In this document: piece after piece, positions 1 through 7,823 of the stretch | How the letters are laid out: every line of letters starts with the position of its first letter | Position numbering within the stretch: position 1 is the stretch's first letter | Source of the DNA: Spirochaetaceae bacterium | Lineage (GTDB): Bacteria; Spirochaetota; Spirochaetia; Treponematales; Breznakiellaceae | DNA: 18,247 bases | Reading direction: 5' to 3' | NCBI GenBank assembly: GCA_031256815.1 | Contig: JAIRPU010000138.1 | Location: forward strand, 1 to 18,247 | Made by a program: the position numbers and the translations under genes | The notes under the pieces: generated by a model | The model's database searches: none | The model's input: only the letters and a program-made list of their open reading frames with translations | What the model was told of the DNA's origin: nothing

Positions 1-58
1 TTTAATTAAAAACAACGGCGAACGTTATTTTGTTGAATAAACTTTTAAACGGTTTTGT

Positions 59-856
59 TTAATGCTTTAACCATTGATTTATAAGATACCGCGCAATAGA
101 ACCGAGCCCGGGCAGGACAGGCAGGCTGCTTTTGGAGAACCACCAGGCTTCTTCAATTTCTATGCCGTCGCATTTTATTTCGCCGTCTGAATAAGCGGCT
201 GTCCAGGCCGTCATAAGCGAAGCGGGAAAAGGCCACGGCTGGGACGCTTTATACCTGATATTCTTAACGTTAACAGACACTTCTTCGCGCAGTTCGCGCT
301 TAACTGTTTCTTCAAGCGTCTCGCCCGCTTCGTTAAACCCTGCTATAAGACTGAATAATTTTGGAGGAAAATTCCGGTTATGCGCAAGCAGGATTTCGTT
401 GTTTTTATTTGTAACTGCAACTATTATGGCAGGTGTAATCCGCGGATACTCATGGCGTCCGCAGCGCGGACAGCGCCGGCAAACTTCAATTTCTGAATCT
501 TCGTTTTTGGCGCCGCAGCTTCCGCAATAAACGCTTGTTTCGCGCCATTGCATTATATGCGCCGCACGAACAAGGCGTTTTGCAAGTTTATCCGGTTTTG
601 TAATTTGAATCCTGATTATAAGCTCTCTTATTTTTTTTAAGCGCCAGTTTTGCGGTATAATTGCACCGGCGTTTAGCATATAACATGGAATAAAAGTTTT
701 ATCATTAAATGGCAGCTCATAAAAATCAAAGGCGCTGCCGGCAAATGCCTTAAGCACCGCAGATTCGGAAACACCATAAAACATCTCTTCAGTTGATGCC
801 TCTTCCGGAACAACAAGATTGTCGCCCATGAAAAGATATACCAGCCGTTCTTCCAT
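59..856 (-). CDS. nudC: NADH pyrophosphatase / NAD-cap hydrolase (Nudix, NudC type)
   Basis: Hydrolyses the pyrophosphate bond of NAD(H) to NMN(H) and AMP; family members also remove NAD caps from RNA. Seen: a zinc ribbon with two CxxC pairs (C111/C114 and C129/C132, plus an extra C126), then a Nudix box (G173, E179, R187, E188, E191, E192, with Ser replacing the usual late Gly), and the NudC signature SQPWPFPAS at 205-213. This signature separates NudC from other Nudix enzymes. The 265-aa length matches the family. I start at ATG 856. A TTG at 871 would add five residues, but a perfect TATAAT lies between the two starts, 6 nt before the ATG, so the TTG is probably not transcribed. The gene is monocistronic here and divergent from mscS across about 210 bp. 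Function is secure; the exact start is not. Confidence 0.93.
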   Translation of the reverse strand: MEERLVYLFMGDNLVVPEEASTEEMFYGVSESAVLKAFAGSAFDFYELPFNDKTFIPCYMLNAGAIIPQNWRLKKIRELIIRIQITKPDKLAKRLVRAAHIMQWRETSVYCGSCGAKNEDSEIEVCRRCPRCGRHEYPRITPAIIVAVTNKNNEILLAHNRNFPPKLFSLIAGFNEAGETLEETVKRELREEVSVNVKNIRYKASQPWPFPASLMTAWTAAYSDGEIKCDGIEIEEAWWFSKSSLPVLPGLGSIARYLINQWLKH

Positions 857-862
857 AAATAT

Positions 863-868
863 ATTATA
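863..868 (-). promoter_or_regulatory. Candidate -10 box of nudC
   Basis: TATAAT on the minus strand, 6 nt upstream of the nudC ATG at 856. No good -35 is seen at 16-18 nt (for example TGCACC at 17). If used, the transcript would start at or next to the start codon. Confidence 0.45.
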
Positions 869-1033
869 CAATCTCTTTCAATGCCGGTGCAGGGGGCAAT
901 TAAAACGCCAATCAGTTATAAAAATTTTTATAAACTTTTTTATGCCGCAGGCGCTTATAAAAACTTAATATGCCGTATTGCCGTACAAAGCCGTTTTATT
1001 AAATTAACCAATTCCAAAAAGCAGTTTAGCGGC

Positions 1034-1062
1034 TTGAAAGACGGACGGCATACTGCTATAAT
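1034..1062 (+). promoter_or_regulatory. sigma70-type promoter of mscS, leaderless geometry
   Basis: -35 TTGAAA at 1034-1039, 17-nt spacer, extended -10 (TGC then TATAAT at 1057-1062). The ATG at 1071 begins 8 nt after the -10 box, which is about where transcription would start, so the mRNA should have little or no leader. No Shine-Dalgarno sequence precedes the ATG. Confidence 0.75.
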
Positions 1063-1070
1063 CAAGCGTT

Positions 1071-2354
1071 ATGAAATTCCGCTTTCTGTTTCTGCTGTTC
1101 AACGCCATAATTGCGCCGCGGTTTTTATCCGCCGAAAGCGGTGAAGCTTTTATTAAAGATTTAAGCGCCGGACTAAGCACCGGCCTGCCATTTCTTGTGC
1201 GCGTTGGAATTGCGGCCGCGCTTGTGATACTGCAGCTTATTTTGGTTTCCGGAATATTTCATCTGGCAAAACTGTCCCGTAAAAAAATTCACTCTTACAG
1301 CGCTACCAAACTAAAAGCGGTAAAATTCAAGTCTCTTGTAATTTTGGAACCAAGGCATATTATAACAATAGGCTGTTTTTTTATTAACATAATAAAATAT
1401 TTGCTTGTTATCCTGCAGCTTGCCATAAGCATACCCATAGTGCTTGGCCTTTTTGAAAAAACGCGCTATTTGGCCAAAACGCTTTTAGGCTATATTCTTG
1501 AACCTGTAAAAAACTTTGCGCTTGGATTTATTCATTATATTCCGAATTTAATTACAATAATTATTTCCATACTTATAGCAAGATACGCGCTTCGCGGGCT
1601 TAAGTTTTTTTCTACACAAATAGAAAAACAAAAGCTTGTTATTCCGGGTTTTTATCCTGAATGGGCGCAGCCGACTTTTAATATTTTGCGCGTGCTGTTA
1701 ATTGCGTTTACAGTAGCCATAATTTATCCGAATCTTCCAAATTCGGAATCAGAAGTTTTTAAGGGAGTTTCTGTTCTGGTCGGCGTAATATTTTCCCTCG
1801 GTTCAAGTTCAGTTGTTGGTAATTTAATTTCCGGCATTGTAATGACGTATATGCGCCCGTTTAAGGTTGGAGACCGCATAAAAATAAACGATGTAACCGG
1901 TTTTGTTATTGAACGCAGCGCAATGGTTGTTCGCGTTCGCACGCATAAAAACGAAATAATTTCGTTCCCAAACCAGATGATTATGAATAACGCTGTTACA
2001 AACTATACCGCGCCGGCAGAATGTCTGGACGGCTATATTGTAAATACGTGCGTTACATTTGGATATTCAACTTCATGGCAGACCGTCCACAAAATTCTGC
2101 TGGAAGCCGCCGCAAAAACGATTCACGCGGAAGTTAATCCGCCGGCATTTGTTAATCAAATTAAGCTTGATGATTTTTACTGCTGGTACGAGATTAATTT
2201 TTATACAAAAAAGCCTGAATTCCTTCCGGCAATATACAGCGATTTATATAAAAACATTCAAAATGGATTTGTAGAAAACGGATTAAGCCTTTATGCGCCG
2301 CACTTCCATGTAGAAAAACGGATTAACGACAATGTGGATTACTACAAAATTTAA
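1071..2354 (+). CDS. MscS-family small-conductance mechanosensitive channel
   Basis: Inner-membrane channel that opens under membrane tension to release solutes during hypo-osmotic shock. Seen in 427 aa: a hydrophobic N-terminus that may be a signal peptide (about 1-21); membrane segments near 41-65, 97-125, 153-172 and 204-220; then the pore helix and beta domain. The hallmark stretch runs from about 240 to 307: GSSSVVGNLISGIVM leading into RPFKVGDRI, then VRVRTHKNEIISFPN. It is longer than E. coli MscS (286 aa), with extra N-terminal helices, so it is a larger MscS-like paralogue rather than MscS itself. It heads the + strand run and is followed after 5 bp by the hydrolase gene. Family assignment is firm; which osmolyte or tension threshold it serves cannot be told. 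Confidence 0.92.
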   Translation: MKFRFLFLLFNAIIAPRFLSAESGEAFIKDLSAGLSTGLPFLVRVGIAAALVILQLILVSGIFHLAKLSRKKIHSYSATKLKAVKFKSLVILEPRHIITIGCFFINIIKYLLVILQLAISIPIVLGLFEKTRYLAKTLLGYILEPVKNFALGFIHYIPNLITIIISILIARYALRGLKFFSTQIEKQKLVIPGFYPEWAQPTFNILRVLLIAFTVAIIYPNLPNSESEVFKGVSVLVGVIFSLGSSSVVGNLISGIVMTYMRPFKVGDRIKINDVTGFVIERSAMVVRVRTHKNEIISFPNQMIMNNAVTNYTAPAECLDGYIVNTCVTFGYSTSWQTVHKILLEAAAKTIHAEVNPPAFVNQIKLDDFYCWYEINFYTKKPEFLPAIYSDLYKNIQNGFVENGLSLYAPHFHVEKRINDNVDYYKI

Positions 2355-2359
2355 ATAAA

Positions 2360-3499
2360 ATGAATAATAAAATTTTTAACCTATTTGACTATATATACTG
2401 GCGCGGCGATATTCCTTTTGCGAAACAAAAGTTTAATCCTTTGGATAATATAGTTTTTTCCATGCTTTCTTATCTGCAGTTTGATAATATCGTTAAACCG
2501 GATTTCGATAAAAAAAACCATGTAACTCTTGAAGAAGCAATACAGGAAATGGAAAAACGTTTTTATAACGACCCGTATTATTTTGATTACCCTGTTGGAT
2601 TAACTGAATATCAACATGATTTTGTTTATGCGCTTTCCGGTGCGGCACGCTATAAAAACACGCGCCTTTCTGCATATATAAATTTATACGACAAAGAACG
2701 CGAGGCGCAGTTTTCGGCTATAACTTTTTTTCCTGAAGGTTCACCTGCCTATATTGCGTTTCGTGGTACGGATTCTACGCTTATAGGCTGGAAAGAAGAT
2801 TTTAATATGGCACTGGAAAATGTAATTCCGGCACAGATGGAAGCAAAAAAGTATCTGCAAAATGCCGCCTGTTTTATTCATAAAAATTTTTATACAGGCG
2901 GACATTCAAAAGGCGGGAATCTTGCCGTTTATGCGGCTTCGGAATGCGGGCATAAAATTCAAAAACGCATTATAACTGTATATAACAACGACGGGCCCGG
3001 GTTTGCAGCCGGTTTTTTACAAAAAGAAGGCTATCGCATGATACAAGACAGAATAGAAGCGTATCTTCCGGAAAGCTCGCTTTTTGGACTGCTTTTTGAG
3101 CATGATTATAAACTTAACATTGTAAAAAGCAATGCCGGCGGCATAGCGCAGCATGCGCCTTATACATGGCTTGTAAAGCCTGATAACTTTGTGTATGCGG
3201 AATGTTTAAATCCCAAAGCTGTTAATTTTAACAAGACCATAATGAGCTGGATTTATGGCATGGAAATTCCGGAAAGAGAACATTTTATAGAAACATTGTA
3301 CAGCGCGGTAACACAGGCCAATATTAATTCTGTACCTGAATTTATAGAAAACTGGCTAAAAAATACAGCGCAGATATTTTCGTCCATTATAAAATTGGAC
3401 GCGGATTCCAAAAAAAATCTTGTTCAGTCTATTGTTGGTTTTATAACCGCCCTGAAAAAACACTCTGTTAGTGTAACTGAAACCGGGAGTGCAAATTGA
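2360..3499 (+). CDS. Mbeg1-like (DUF2974) alpha/beta hydrolase, lipase-like
   Basis: Predicted serine hydrolase of the lipase-class-3-related DUF2974/Mbeg1-like family; the substrate is unknown. Seen in 379 aa: a lipase-3-like strand YIAFRGTDSTLIGW (131-144, oxyanion region), the nucleophile elbow GGHSKGG with Ser183, a likely acid at Asp211 (YNNDGPGF), and a likely catalytic His265 (QHAPYTW). This completes a Ser-Asp-His triad in the usual order. No signal peptide is visible, so a cytoplasmic location is expected. The ATG lies 5 bp after the mscS stop with no recognisable Shine-Dalgarno, and the stop overlaps the TTG start of map, so it is co-transcribed with both. The family call rests on motif pattern, not alignment. 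Confidence 0.8.
   Translation: MNNKIFNLFDYIYWRGDIPFAKQKFNPLDNIVFSMLSYLQFDNIVKPDFDKKNHVTLEEAIQEMEKRFYNDPYYFDYPVGLTEYQHDFVYALSGAARYKNTRLSAYINLYDKEREAQFSAITFFPEGSPAYIAFRGTDSTLIGWKEDFNMALENVIPAQMEAKKYLQNAACFIHKNFYTGGHSKGGNLAVYAASECGHKIQKRIITVYNNDGPGFAAGFLQKEGYRMIQDRIEAYLPESSLFGLLFEHDYKLNIVKSNAGGIAQHAPYTWLVKPDNFVYAECLNPKAVNFNKTIMSWIYGMEIPEREHFIETLYSAVTQANINSVPEFIENWLKNTAQIFSSIIKLDADSKKNLVQSIVGFITALKKHSVSVTETGSAN
3485..3489 (+). promoter_or_regulatory. Ribosome binding site deciding the TTG start of map
   Basis: GGGAG, 6 nt upstream of TTG 3496-3498. It supports a TTG start that overlaps the stop (TGA 3497-3499) of the preceding hydrolase gene. Confidence 0.6.
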
Positions 3500-4251
3500 T
3501 TCGATATAAAAACGCAAAACAAATTGAAGGCATAAGGGAATCATGCGCAATGTTATGCGCAATGTTTAAGGAGCTTGTTCCACTTGTAAAGCCGGGTATA
3601 GAAACAATAGCTCTGGATAAATGGGCACAAAACTGGATTTCCAAAGCGGGCGGAAAGCCGGCGTTTTTGGGATACGGCCCCTCTGAAAATCCTTTTCCGG
3701 CCGCCCTTTGTATTTCTGTTAACGAAGAGGTAATTCATGGAATTCCTTCAAAGCGAAAATTAAAATCCGGAGACCTTGTTGGAATAGACGCAGGCATTAC
3801 CTACAACGGATTTGTAAGCGATAAAGCTGTAACCCTGGAAGTGGAACAGGTAAGCCCGGAAGCGCACAGGCTTAATATTGTTACAAAAGAATGTCTTTAC
3901 AAAGCCGTTGCCGCAGCAAAAGCCGGCGGCAGGATTCATCAAATTGGACACGCCGTTTCAAATCATGCAAAAGCCGCAGGTTTTGGAGTTGTACGTGAGT
4001 TTTGCGGACATGGAGTAGGATTTGAAATACACGAAGACCCGCAGGTATCAAACACTGCGCACGATGGGCCCAATCCGCGTATGCGGGAAGGCATGGTGCT
4101 TGCAATAGAACCAATGTTAACTATGGGAGACAGCGCTATAGAAATATTAAATGATTCCTGGACAGTTGTAACGCGCGATGCTAAACCCTCCGCGCACTGG
4201 GAACACACCATAGCGATTTTTTCAGACCATACAGAAATTCTTACAGAGTAA
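3496..4251 (+). CDS. map: Type I methionine aminopeptidase
   Basis: Removes the initiator methionine from nascent proteins in the cytoplasm. All five metal ligands of the pita-bread fold are present at nearly E. coli numbering: D98, D109, H172, E205 and E236, plus the substrate-binding H81 in HGIP. The 251-aa length is typical of the short bacterial type I enzyme. The start is TTG, backed by GGGAG 6 nt upstream; the conserved N-terminal block (RYKNAKQIEGIRESC) begins immediately, so no other start fits. It overlaps the upstream hydrolase gene by 4 bases (TTGA), implying translational coupling. The fusion gene follows after 17-38 bp depending on its start, so transcription probably continues into it. 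Confidence 0.97.
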   Translation: MIRYKNAKQIEGIRESCAMLCAMFKELVPLVKPGIETIALDKWAQNWISKAGGKPAFLGYGPSENPFPAALCISVNEEVIHGIPSKRKLKSGDLVGIDAGITYNGFVSDKAVTLEVEQVSPEAHRLNIVTKECLYKAVAAAKAGGRIHQIGHAVSNHAKAAGFGVVREFCGHGVGFEIHEDPQVSNTAHDGPNPRMREGMVLAIEPMLTMGDSAIEILNDSWTVVTRDAKPSAHWEHTIAIFSDHTEILTE

Positions 4252-4289
4252 TATTTTTTTAAGCATTTTTGCCGATAATAAAAAAAACT

Positions 4290-6635
4290 ATGCCGGCAAA
4301 TACAGCTGTAAAAACAAAAAACAAAACTCTTCGTCTTGTTAATGTTGACCGTGATAAATGCAATAACTGCCATTCATGCATATCCGCATGTCCTGTTAAA
4401 GCATGTATAAACGGTTCCGGATATCGTATTGATATAATTCATGAACGCTGCCTGGGCTGCGGCAGCTGCATTCTGGCCTGCCGGCGCCATGCCAGAACCA
4501 TTGCCGATGACTGCCACGCTTTTTTTCAGGCCATTGAAAAAGGCGAAACTGTTGTGGCTATGCTTGCCCCTTCTGTTGTTACGGCATTTCCAAGCATATA
4601 CAAGCTTATATCGTATTTAAAATCTGCAGGCGTAAAAGCGGTTTTTGATGTTTCCTTTGGCGCGGAACTGGCCTCAAAATCGTATCTTGATTATATAGAG
4701 CGAAAAAACCCGCGTGTGGTTATAGCGCAGCCATGCGCTGCGCTTGTTACATTTTGTGAAGTTTACCACCCTGAATTATTGCAGTTTTTGGCGCCTGTTC
4801 AGAGCCCGATGCTTCATTGCGCAATAATGATAAAAGAATTTTTTAGCGAATATAAACACGCCAAAATAGCGGCTATAAGCCCCTGTATAGCCAAAAAACG
4901 CGAGTTTAACGAAACAGGCCTTGTTGATTTTAATGTTACTATGGTGAACTTAAAACAACACCTGGATTTTAATTTTATTGATTTATCAACATTTGAAAAC
5001 AGCAATTTTGACGGGCCTATAGCAGAACGCGCCGTTAGCTTTTCGTCTCCGGGAGGGCTTAAAACAACGCTTACAAGAGATGCGCCGCATCTTGAACACA
5101 GGATAAGAAAGATAGAAGGAGAAAATGTTGTTTATAAATATTTAACAGACATTCCCCAGATGATTCTTGAAAAAACCGCTCCGCTTTTGGTTGATTGTTT
5201 GAGCTGCGCTACAGGCTGCAACGGCGGCATAGGCACAGGAAATTACGGTATTCCGCTTGAAAGGCTTGAATCAAAAGTTTTAAACCGAATGAAGGAACAC
5301 ATTGAACATTTGCGCAGATTAAGCGAAGAGACGGCGCGCCAAACAGAAAGGGCGCGAAGTGACGCGCTTTATTTTTTTGGCTATGACCAGAAAACAAGCA
5401 TACAATCACTGATAGAAAAATACTGGAAGCCGCGCATTTATAAAAGGAGCTATAAAGATTTAAGCGCCTGTATTTCGTCCTATAAAATACCAAACGAAAA
5501 AGAGATTCAAACTATTTATCAAAATATGAAAAAACGGCGTGATGAAGATTTTTTAAATTGCGCCGCATGCGGTTATGGTTCATGCCGCGGCATGGCAACA
5601 GCAATTTTTAATAATCTTAACAGGCCGGAAAATTGTCATCACTATATTAGTGTTGAACTTGAAGTGCGTTCACGTTTGTTATACGAAACTTTTGGACGTT
5701 ATCTTTCAACAGAAATTGTAACATCGCTTTTGGAATCTCCTGCGGCAATAGCGCTTGGAGGAAGAAAACGCGCCGTTACAATTCTTATGAGCGACCTGCG
5801 CGGATTTACAAATATCTCTGAAAAAATGGATGTTCATAATGTTGTAGCCATGCTGAATCATTACTTTAGCGTAATGGTCGAAACTATAACAAACCACCGC
5901 GGAACGGTTATAGAATTTTTGGGTGATGGAATTCTTTCTGTATTTGGCGCTCCTACCGAAACTTCAAACCACGCTGACGATGCAATTGCGGCGGCAATAG
6001 AAATGCAAAACAGTATGGAAAAAGTAAACAAATGGAACCGCGAAAATAACTTCCCCATACTTGGAATGGGCATAGGAATTAATACAGGCGAATGTATAAT
6101 AGGCAACATAGGTTCCGAAAAAACAATGAAGTATAACGTAATTGGCAGGCATGTAAACCTCTGCGGACGCATAGAAAGTTATACTTCTGACGGTCAAATT
6201 TACATTTCTGAACACACCCGCGTTAACGCAAAATCGGAGCTGAAAATAAGTCATTACGAAAAAGTACACCCCAAAGGGATGCCCCTTGCTACAACGATTT
6301 ATCTTGTGGAAGGGATTGGGTTCCCGTATAATTTAAAAAAAGAGGCAATAAAGACTCCTCTGCAGCTTCTTGCAAAACCTTTTAAACTTGTTTATTACCG
6401 TGTTGAAGAAAAACACGTTATTGCAAAACCTGAAATTTGCATGGTATTGGCCGTATCGCATACAGAAGCAGTAATTGTATGCGGCGATATTGCAATTCTT
6501 GACAATATAAAACTTGTTTATAACGAAAACGAAGCTGCATTTGCAAAAGTTATACGCAAAATAAAAAAGCAATGCTACCGGCTTTGCTTTACCGCGGATT
6601 CATCTTCGTTTTATAATTATATTATGTCGATATAG
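4290..6635 (+). CDS. Sensory [FeFe]-hydrogenase / class III nucleotide cyclase fusion
   Basis: Likely soluble sensor turning H2 or redox state into cAMP or cGMP. Domains in 781 aa: two [4Fe-4S] ferredoxin motifs (C24/27/30/34 and C54/57/60/64); an H-cluster domain (about 75-330) with ligand cysteines C149 (QPC), C199 (SPCIAKKRE), C306 and C310 (CATGC); a helical linker; a four-Cys Fe-S domain (C424, C427, C432, C449; PF04060-like); a class III cyclase core (about 475-680) with metal aspartates D502 and D546 and transition-state residues N623 and R627; and a C-terminal beta-rich domain (about 690-781). The H-cluster motifs differ from catalytic enzymes, as in HydS-type sensors. No transmembrane segment is seen. 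ATG 4290 is preferred over TTG 4269; neither has a Shine-Dalgarno. Domains are clear; the sensing role is inferred. Confidence 0.85.
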   Translation: MPANTAVKTKNKTLRLVNVDRDKCNNCHSCISACPVKACINGSGYRIDIIHERCLGCGSCILACRRHARTIADDCHAFFQAIEKGETVVAMLAPSVVTAFPSIYKLISYLKSAGVKAVFDVSFGAELASKSYLDYIERKNPRVVIAQPCAALVTFCEVYHPELLQFLAPVQSPMLHCAIMIKEFFSEYKHAKIAAISPCIAKKREFNETGLVDFNVTMVNLKQHLDFNFIDLSTFENSNFDGPIAERAVSFSSPGGLKTTLTRDAPHLEHRIRKIEGENVVYKYLTDIPQMILEKTAPLLVDCLSCATGCNGGIGTGNYGIPLERLESKVLNRMKEHIEHLRRLSEETARQTERARSDALYFFGYDQKTSIQSLIEKYWKPRIYKRSYKDLSACISSYKIPNEKEIQTIYQNMKKRRDEDFLNCAACGYGSCRGMATAIFNNLNRPENCHHYISVELEVRSRLLYETFGRYLSTEIVTSLLESPAAIALGGRKRAVTILMSDLRGFTNISEKMDVHNVVAMLNHYFSVMVETITNHRGTVIEFLGDGILSVFGAPTETSNHADDAIAAAIEMQNSMEKVNKWNRENNFPILGMGIGINTGECIIGNIGSEKTMKYNVIGRHVNLCGRIESYTSDGQIYISEHTRVNAKSELKISHYEKVHPKGMPLATTIYLVEGIGFPYNLKKEAIKTPLQLLAKPFKLVYYRVEEKHVIAKPEICMVLAVSHTEAVIVCGDIAILDNIKLVYNENEAAFAKVIRKIKKQCYRLCFTADSSSFYNYIMSI

Positions 6636-6640
6636 CTCAA

Positions 6641-7708
6641 TTACGGACTTGCGATATAGCCGCCTGTTCTTTCAAAACTTTTTACAAAATCCAGTATGCC
6701 CGCTGTTATGGCATCTGCAAATTTATTTAAATCTTCCCTGCTGGAAAGCAGCTGCGCATCTTCTTCGTTGGTTACAAATGCCAGTTCAACAAGCACAGAC
6801 GGCATAAGCGTTTTGCGAACTACAAAGAAATCCTCCGCCTTTAAACCGCGCGAAGGAAGGCGCTTGCCAAAAGTTTCTGCAATTCGTTTGTGAATCATTG
6901 CCGCCATTTGCAGGCTTTCGCGGTTATATTCTTCCTGTAAAATATCGTTAAGTATGGGAACAATTTCCTGATATTCAGTGGCAGTTTTTTTATCAAGCAC
7001 CGTGCGGTTGTGATCCGGATTAAGATACCACACTTCAAAACCGCGGGCTGTTTTATTAAAACTGGCATTGGCGTGAACAGAAATATAAATTATTGCTTCG
7101 TTATCTTTTAGTTCAACTGAATTTGCCATGGCTACACGTGTTTGCAGCGTTGGGTAGGTGTCGCCTGTGCGTGTAATAAGAATTTTTTTTGACGGGAATG
7201 CCGATTTAAGACGTTTCCAAAGTTCGTTGGCAACGTTAAGAGTAATATTTTTTTCTATTAATTCAATTTTTTTTCCGTTTATGTTGTGCATTCCGGTAGC
7301 GCCTGTATCCTTGCCTCCATGGCCTGGATCTACCATAATTGCTGCAATTTTAAAATGAGATTCGTCATTGCGTTTTGAATCTTCAAAAGCGCGGCGGACG
7401 CCGGATACAAATTCTGCAGGAAATTTGATTTTCCCGTTTTCAATATACGGAAGAGGCAGCCTTATAAGTTCGTTATGGTCGTAAAGCACATAGTCGTATT
7501 CCCCGGGGACTCCTGTTTGAAAAGCCAGATTATGCCCGTCCATACTAAAAATGCCGGATTGAAAAAAACTGTCCCAGTATAGCTTTGCGTCAAGCGTTTT
7601 TAATGTTTCCTGCAGGCTATGCGCCGCGCCGCGCGCTTCATCGCCATAAACAGGCGTAATTAACAGGCAGTAAACAGCGGCAAGAAAAGAGAGAAAAAAG
7701 CGCTTCAT
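6641..7708 (-). CDS. N-acetylmuramoyl-L-alanine amidase (Amidase_3), exported
   Basis: Zinc hydrolase that cleaves the amide bond between MurNAc and L-Ala of peptidoglycan, in the periplasm. Seen in 355 aa: signal peptide (about 1-22, ending VYG); an N-terminal domain of about 80 residues rich in aromatics with no firm assignment; then the Amidase_3 domain from about 122. Zinc ligands are H130 (VDPGHGGKDTGA), E152 (ELIEKN) and H212 (SVHANAS); the catalytic Glu is E308 (PSVLVELAF). All active-site residues are present, so it should be active. It lacks AMIN, LysM or SPOR targeting domains. It is convergent with the hydrogenase-cyclase gene (5 bp gap) and divergent from the LptD-like gene, with which it shares an envelope role. 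Confidence 0.93.
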   Translation of the reverse strand: MKRFFLSFLAAVYCLLITPVYGDEARGAAHSLQETLKTLDAKLYWDSFFQSGIFSMDGHNLAFQTGVPGEYDYVLYDHNELIRLPLPYIENGKIKFPAEFVSGVRRAFEDSKRNDESHFKIAAIMVDPGHGGKDTGATGMHNINGKKIELIEKNITLNVANELWKRLKSAFPSKKILITRTGDTYPTLQTRVAMANSVELKDNEAIIYISVHANASFNKTARGFEVWYLNPDHNRTVLDKKTATEYQEIVPILNDILQEEYNRESLQMAAMIHKRIAETFGKRLPSRGLKAEDFFVVRKTLMPSVLVELAFVTNEEDAQLLSSREDLNKFADAITAGILDFVKSFERTGGYIASP

Positions 7709-7716
7709 ACCTTTAA

Positions 7717-7722
7717 ATTATC
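7717..7722 (-). promoter_or_regulatory. Candidate -10 box of the amidase gene
   Basis: GATAAT on the minus strand, 8 nt upstream of the amidase ATG (7708). The -35 is poor (TTTATC at a 17-nt spacer). AAAGG lies only 1 nt from the ATG, too close for a normal ribosome binding site. Confidence 0.35.
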
Positions 7723-7787
7723 GGAGTGAATTTAACCAAGATAAAGCCGTTTAAACATGGTTTTGGGCTTGTTTATTTATGTATCAC

Positions 7788-7816
7788 TTGAAATAAGCAT
7801 ATATCTGTGGAATAAT
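7788..7816 (+). promoter_or_regulatory. sigma70-type promoter of the lptD-like gene, leaderless geometry
   Basis: -35 TTGAAA at 7788-7793, 17-nt spacer, -10 AATAAT at 7811-7816 preceded by the extended element TGG (7808-7810). The ATG at 7824 begins 7 nt after the -10. The ATG at 7815 overlaps the -10 box and so would lie outside the transcript. The architecture is the same as upstream of mscS. Confidence 0.65.
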
Positions 7817-7823
7817 GCAGCAA

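Noticed and set aside
45..62. TTAAAC/GTTTAA inverted repeat at the nudC end as a terminator
   Set aside because: Only a 6-bp AT-rich stem that overlaps the stop region; too weak to call a terminator.
881..1144. Open frame of 87 codons in the nudC-mscS gap
   Set aside because: It overlaps the mscS promoter and start in another frame, has no ribosome site, and its composition (many Lys, Arg, Ile, Tyr) looks like translated intergenic DNA.
4290..5350. Catalytic, energy-conserving [FeFe] hydrogenase
   Set aside because: The proton-relay cysteine is Pro, other motif residues are changed, the protein ends in a signalling domain, and no HydB/HydC partner or maturase is nearby.
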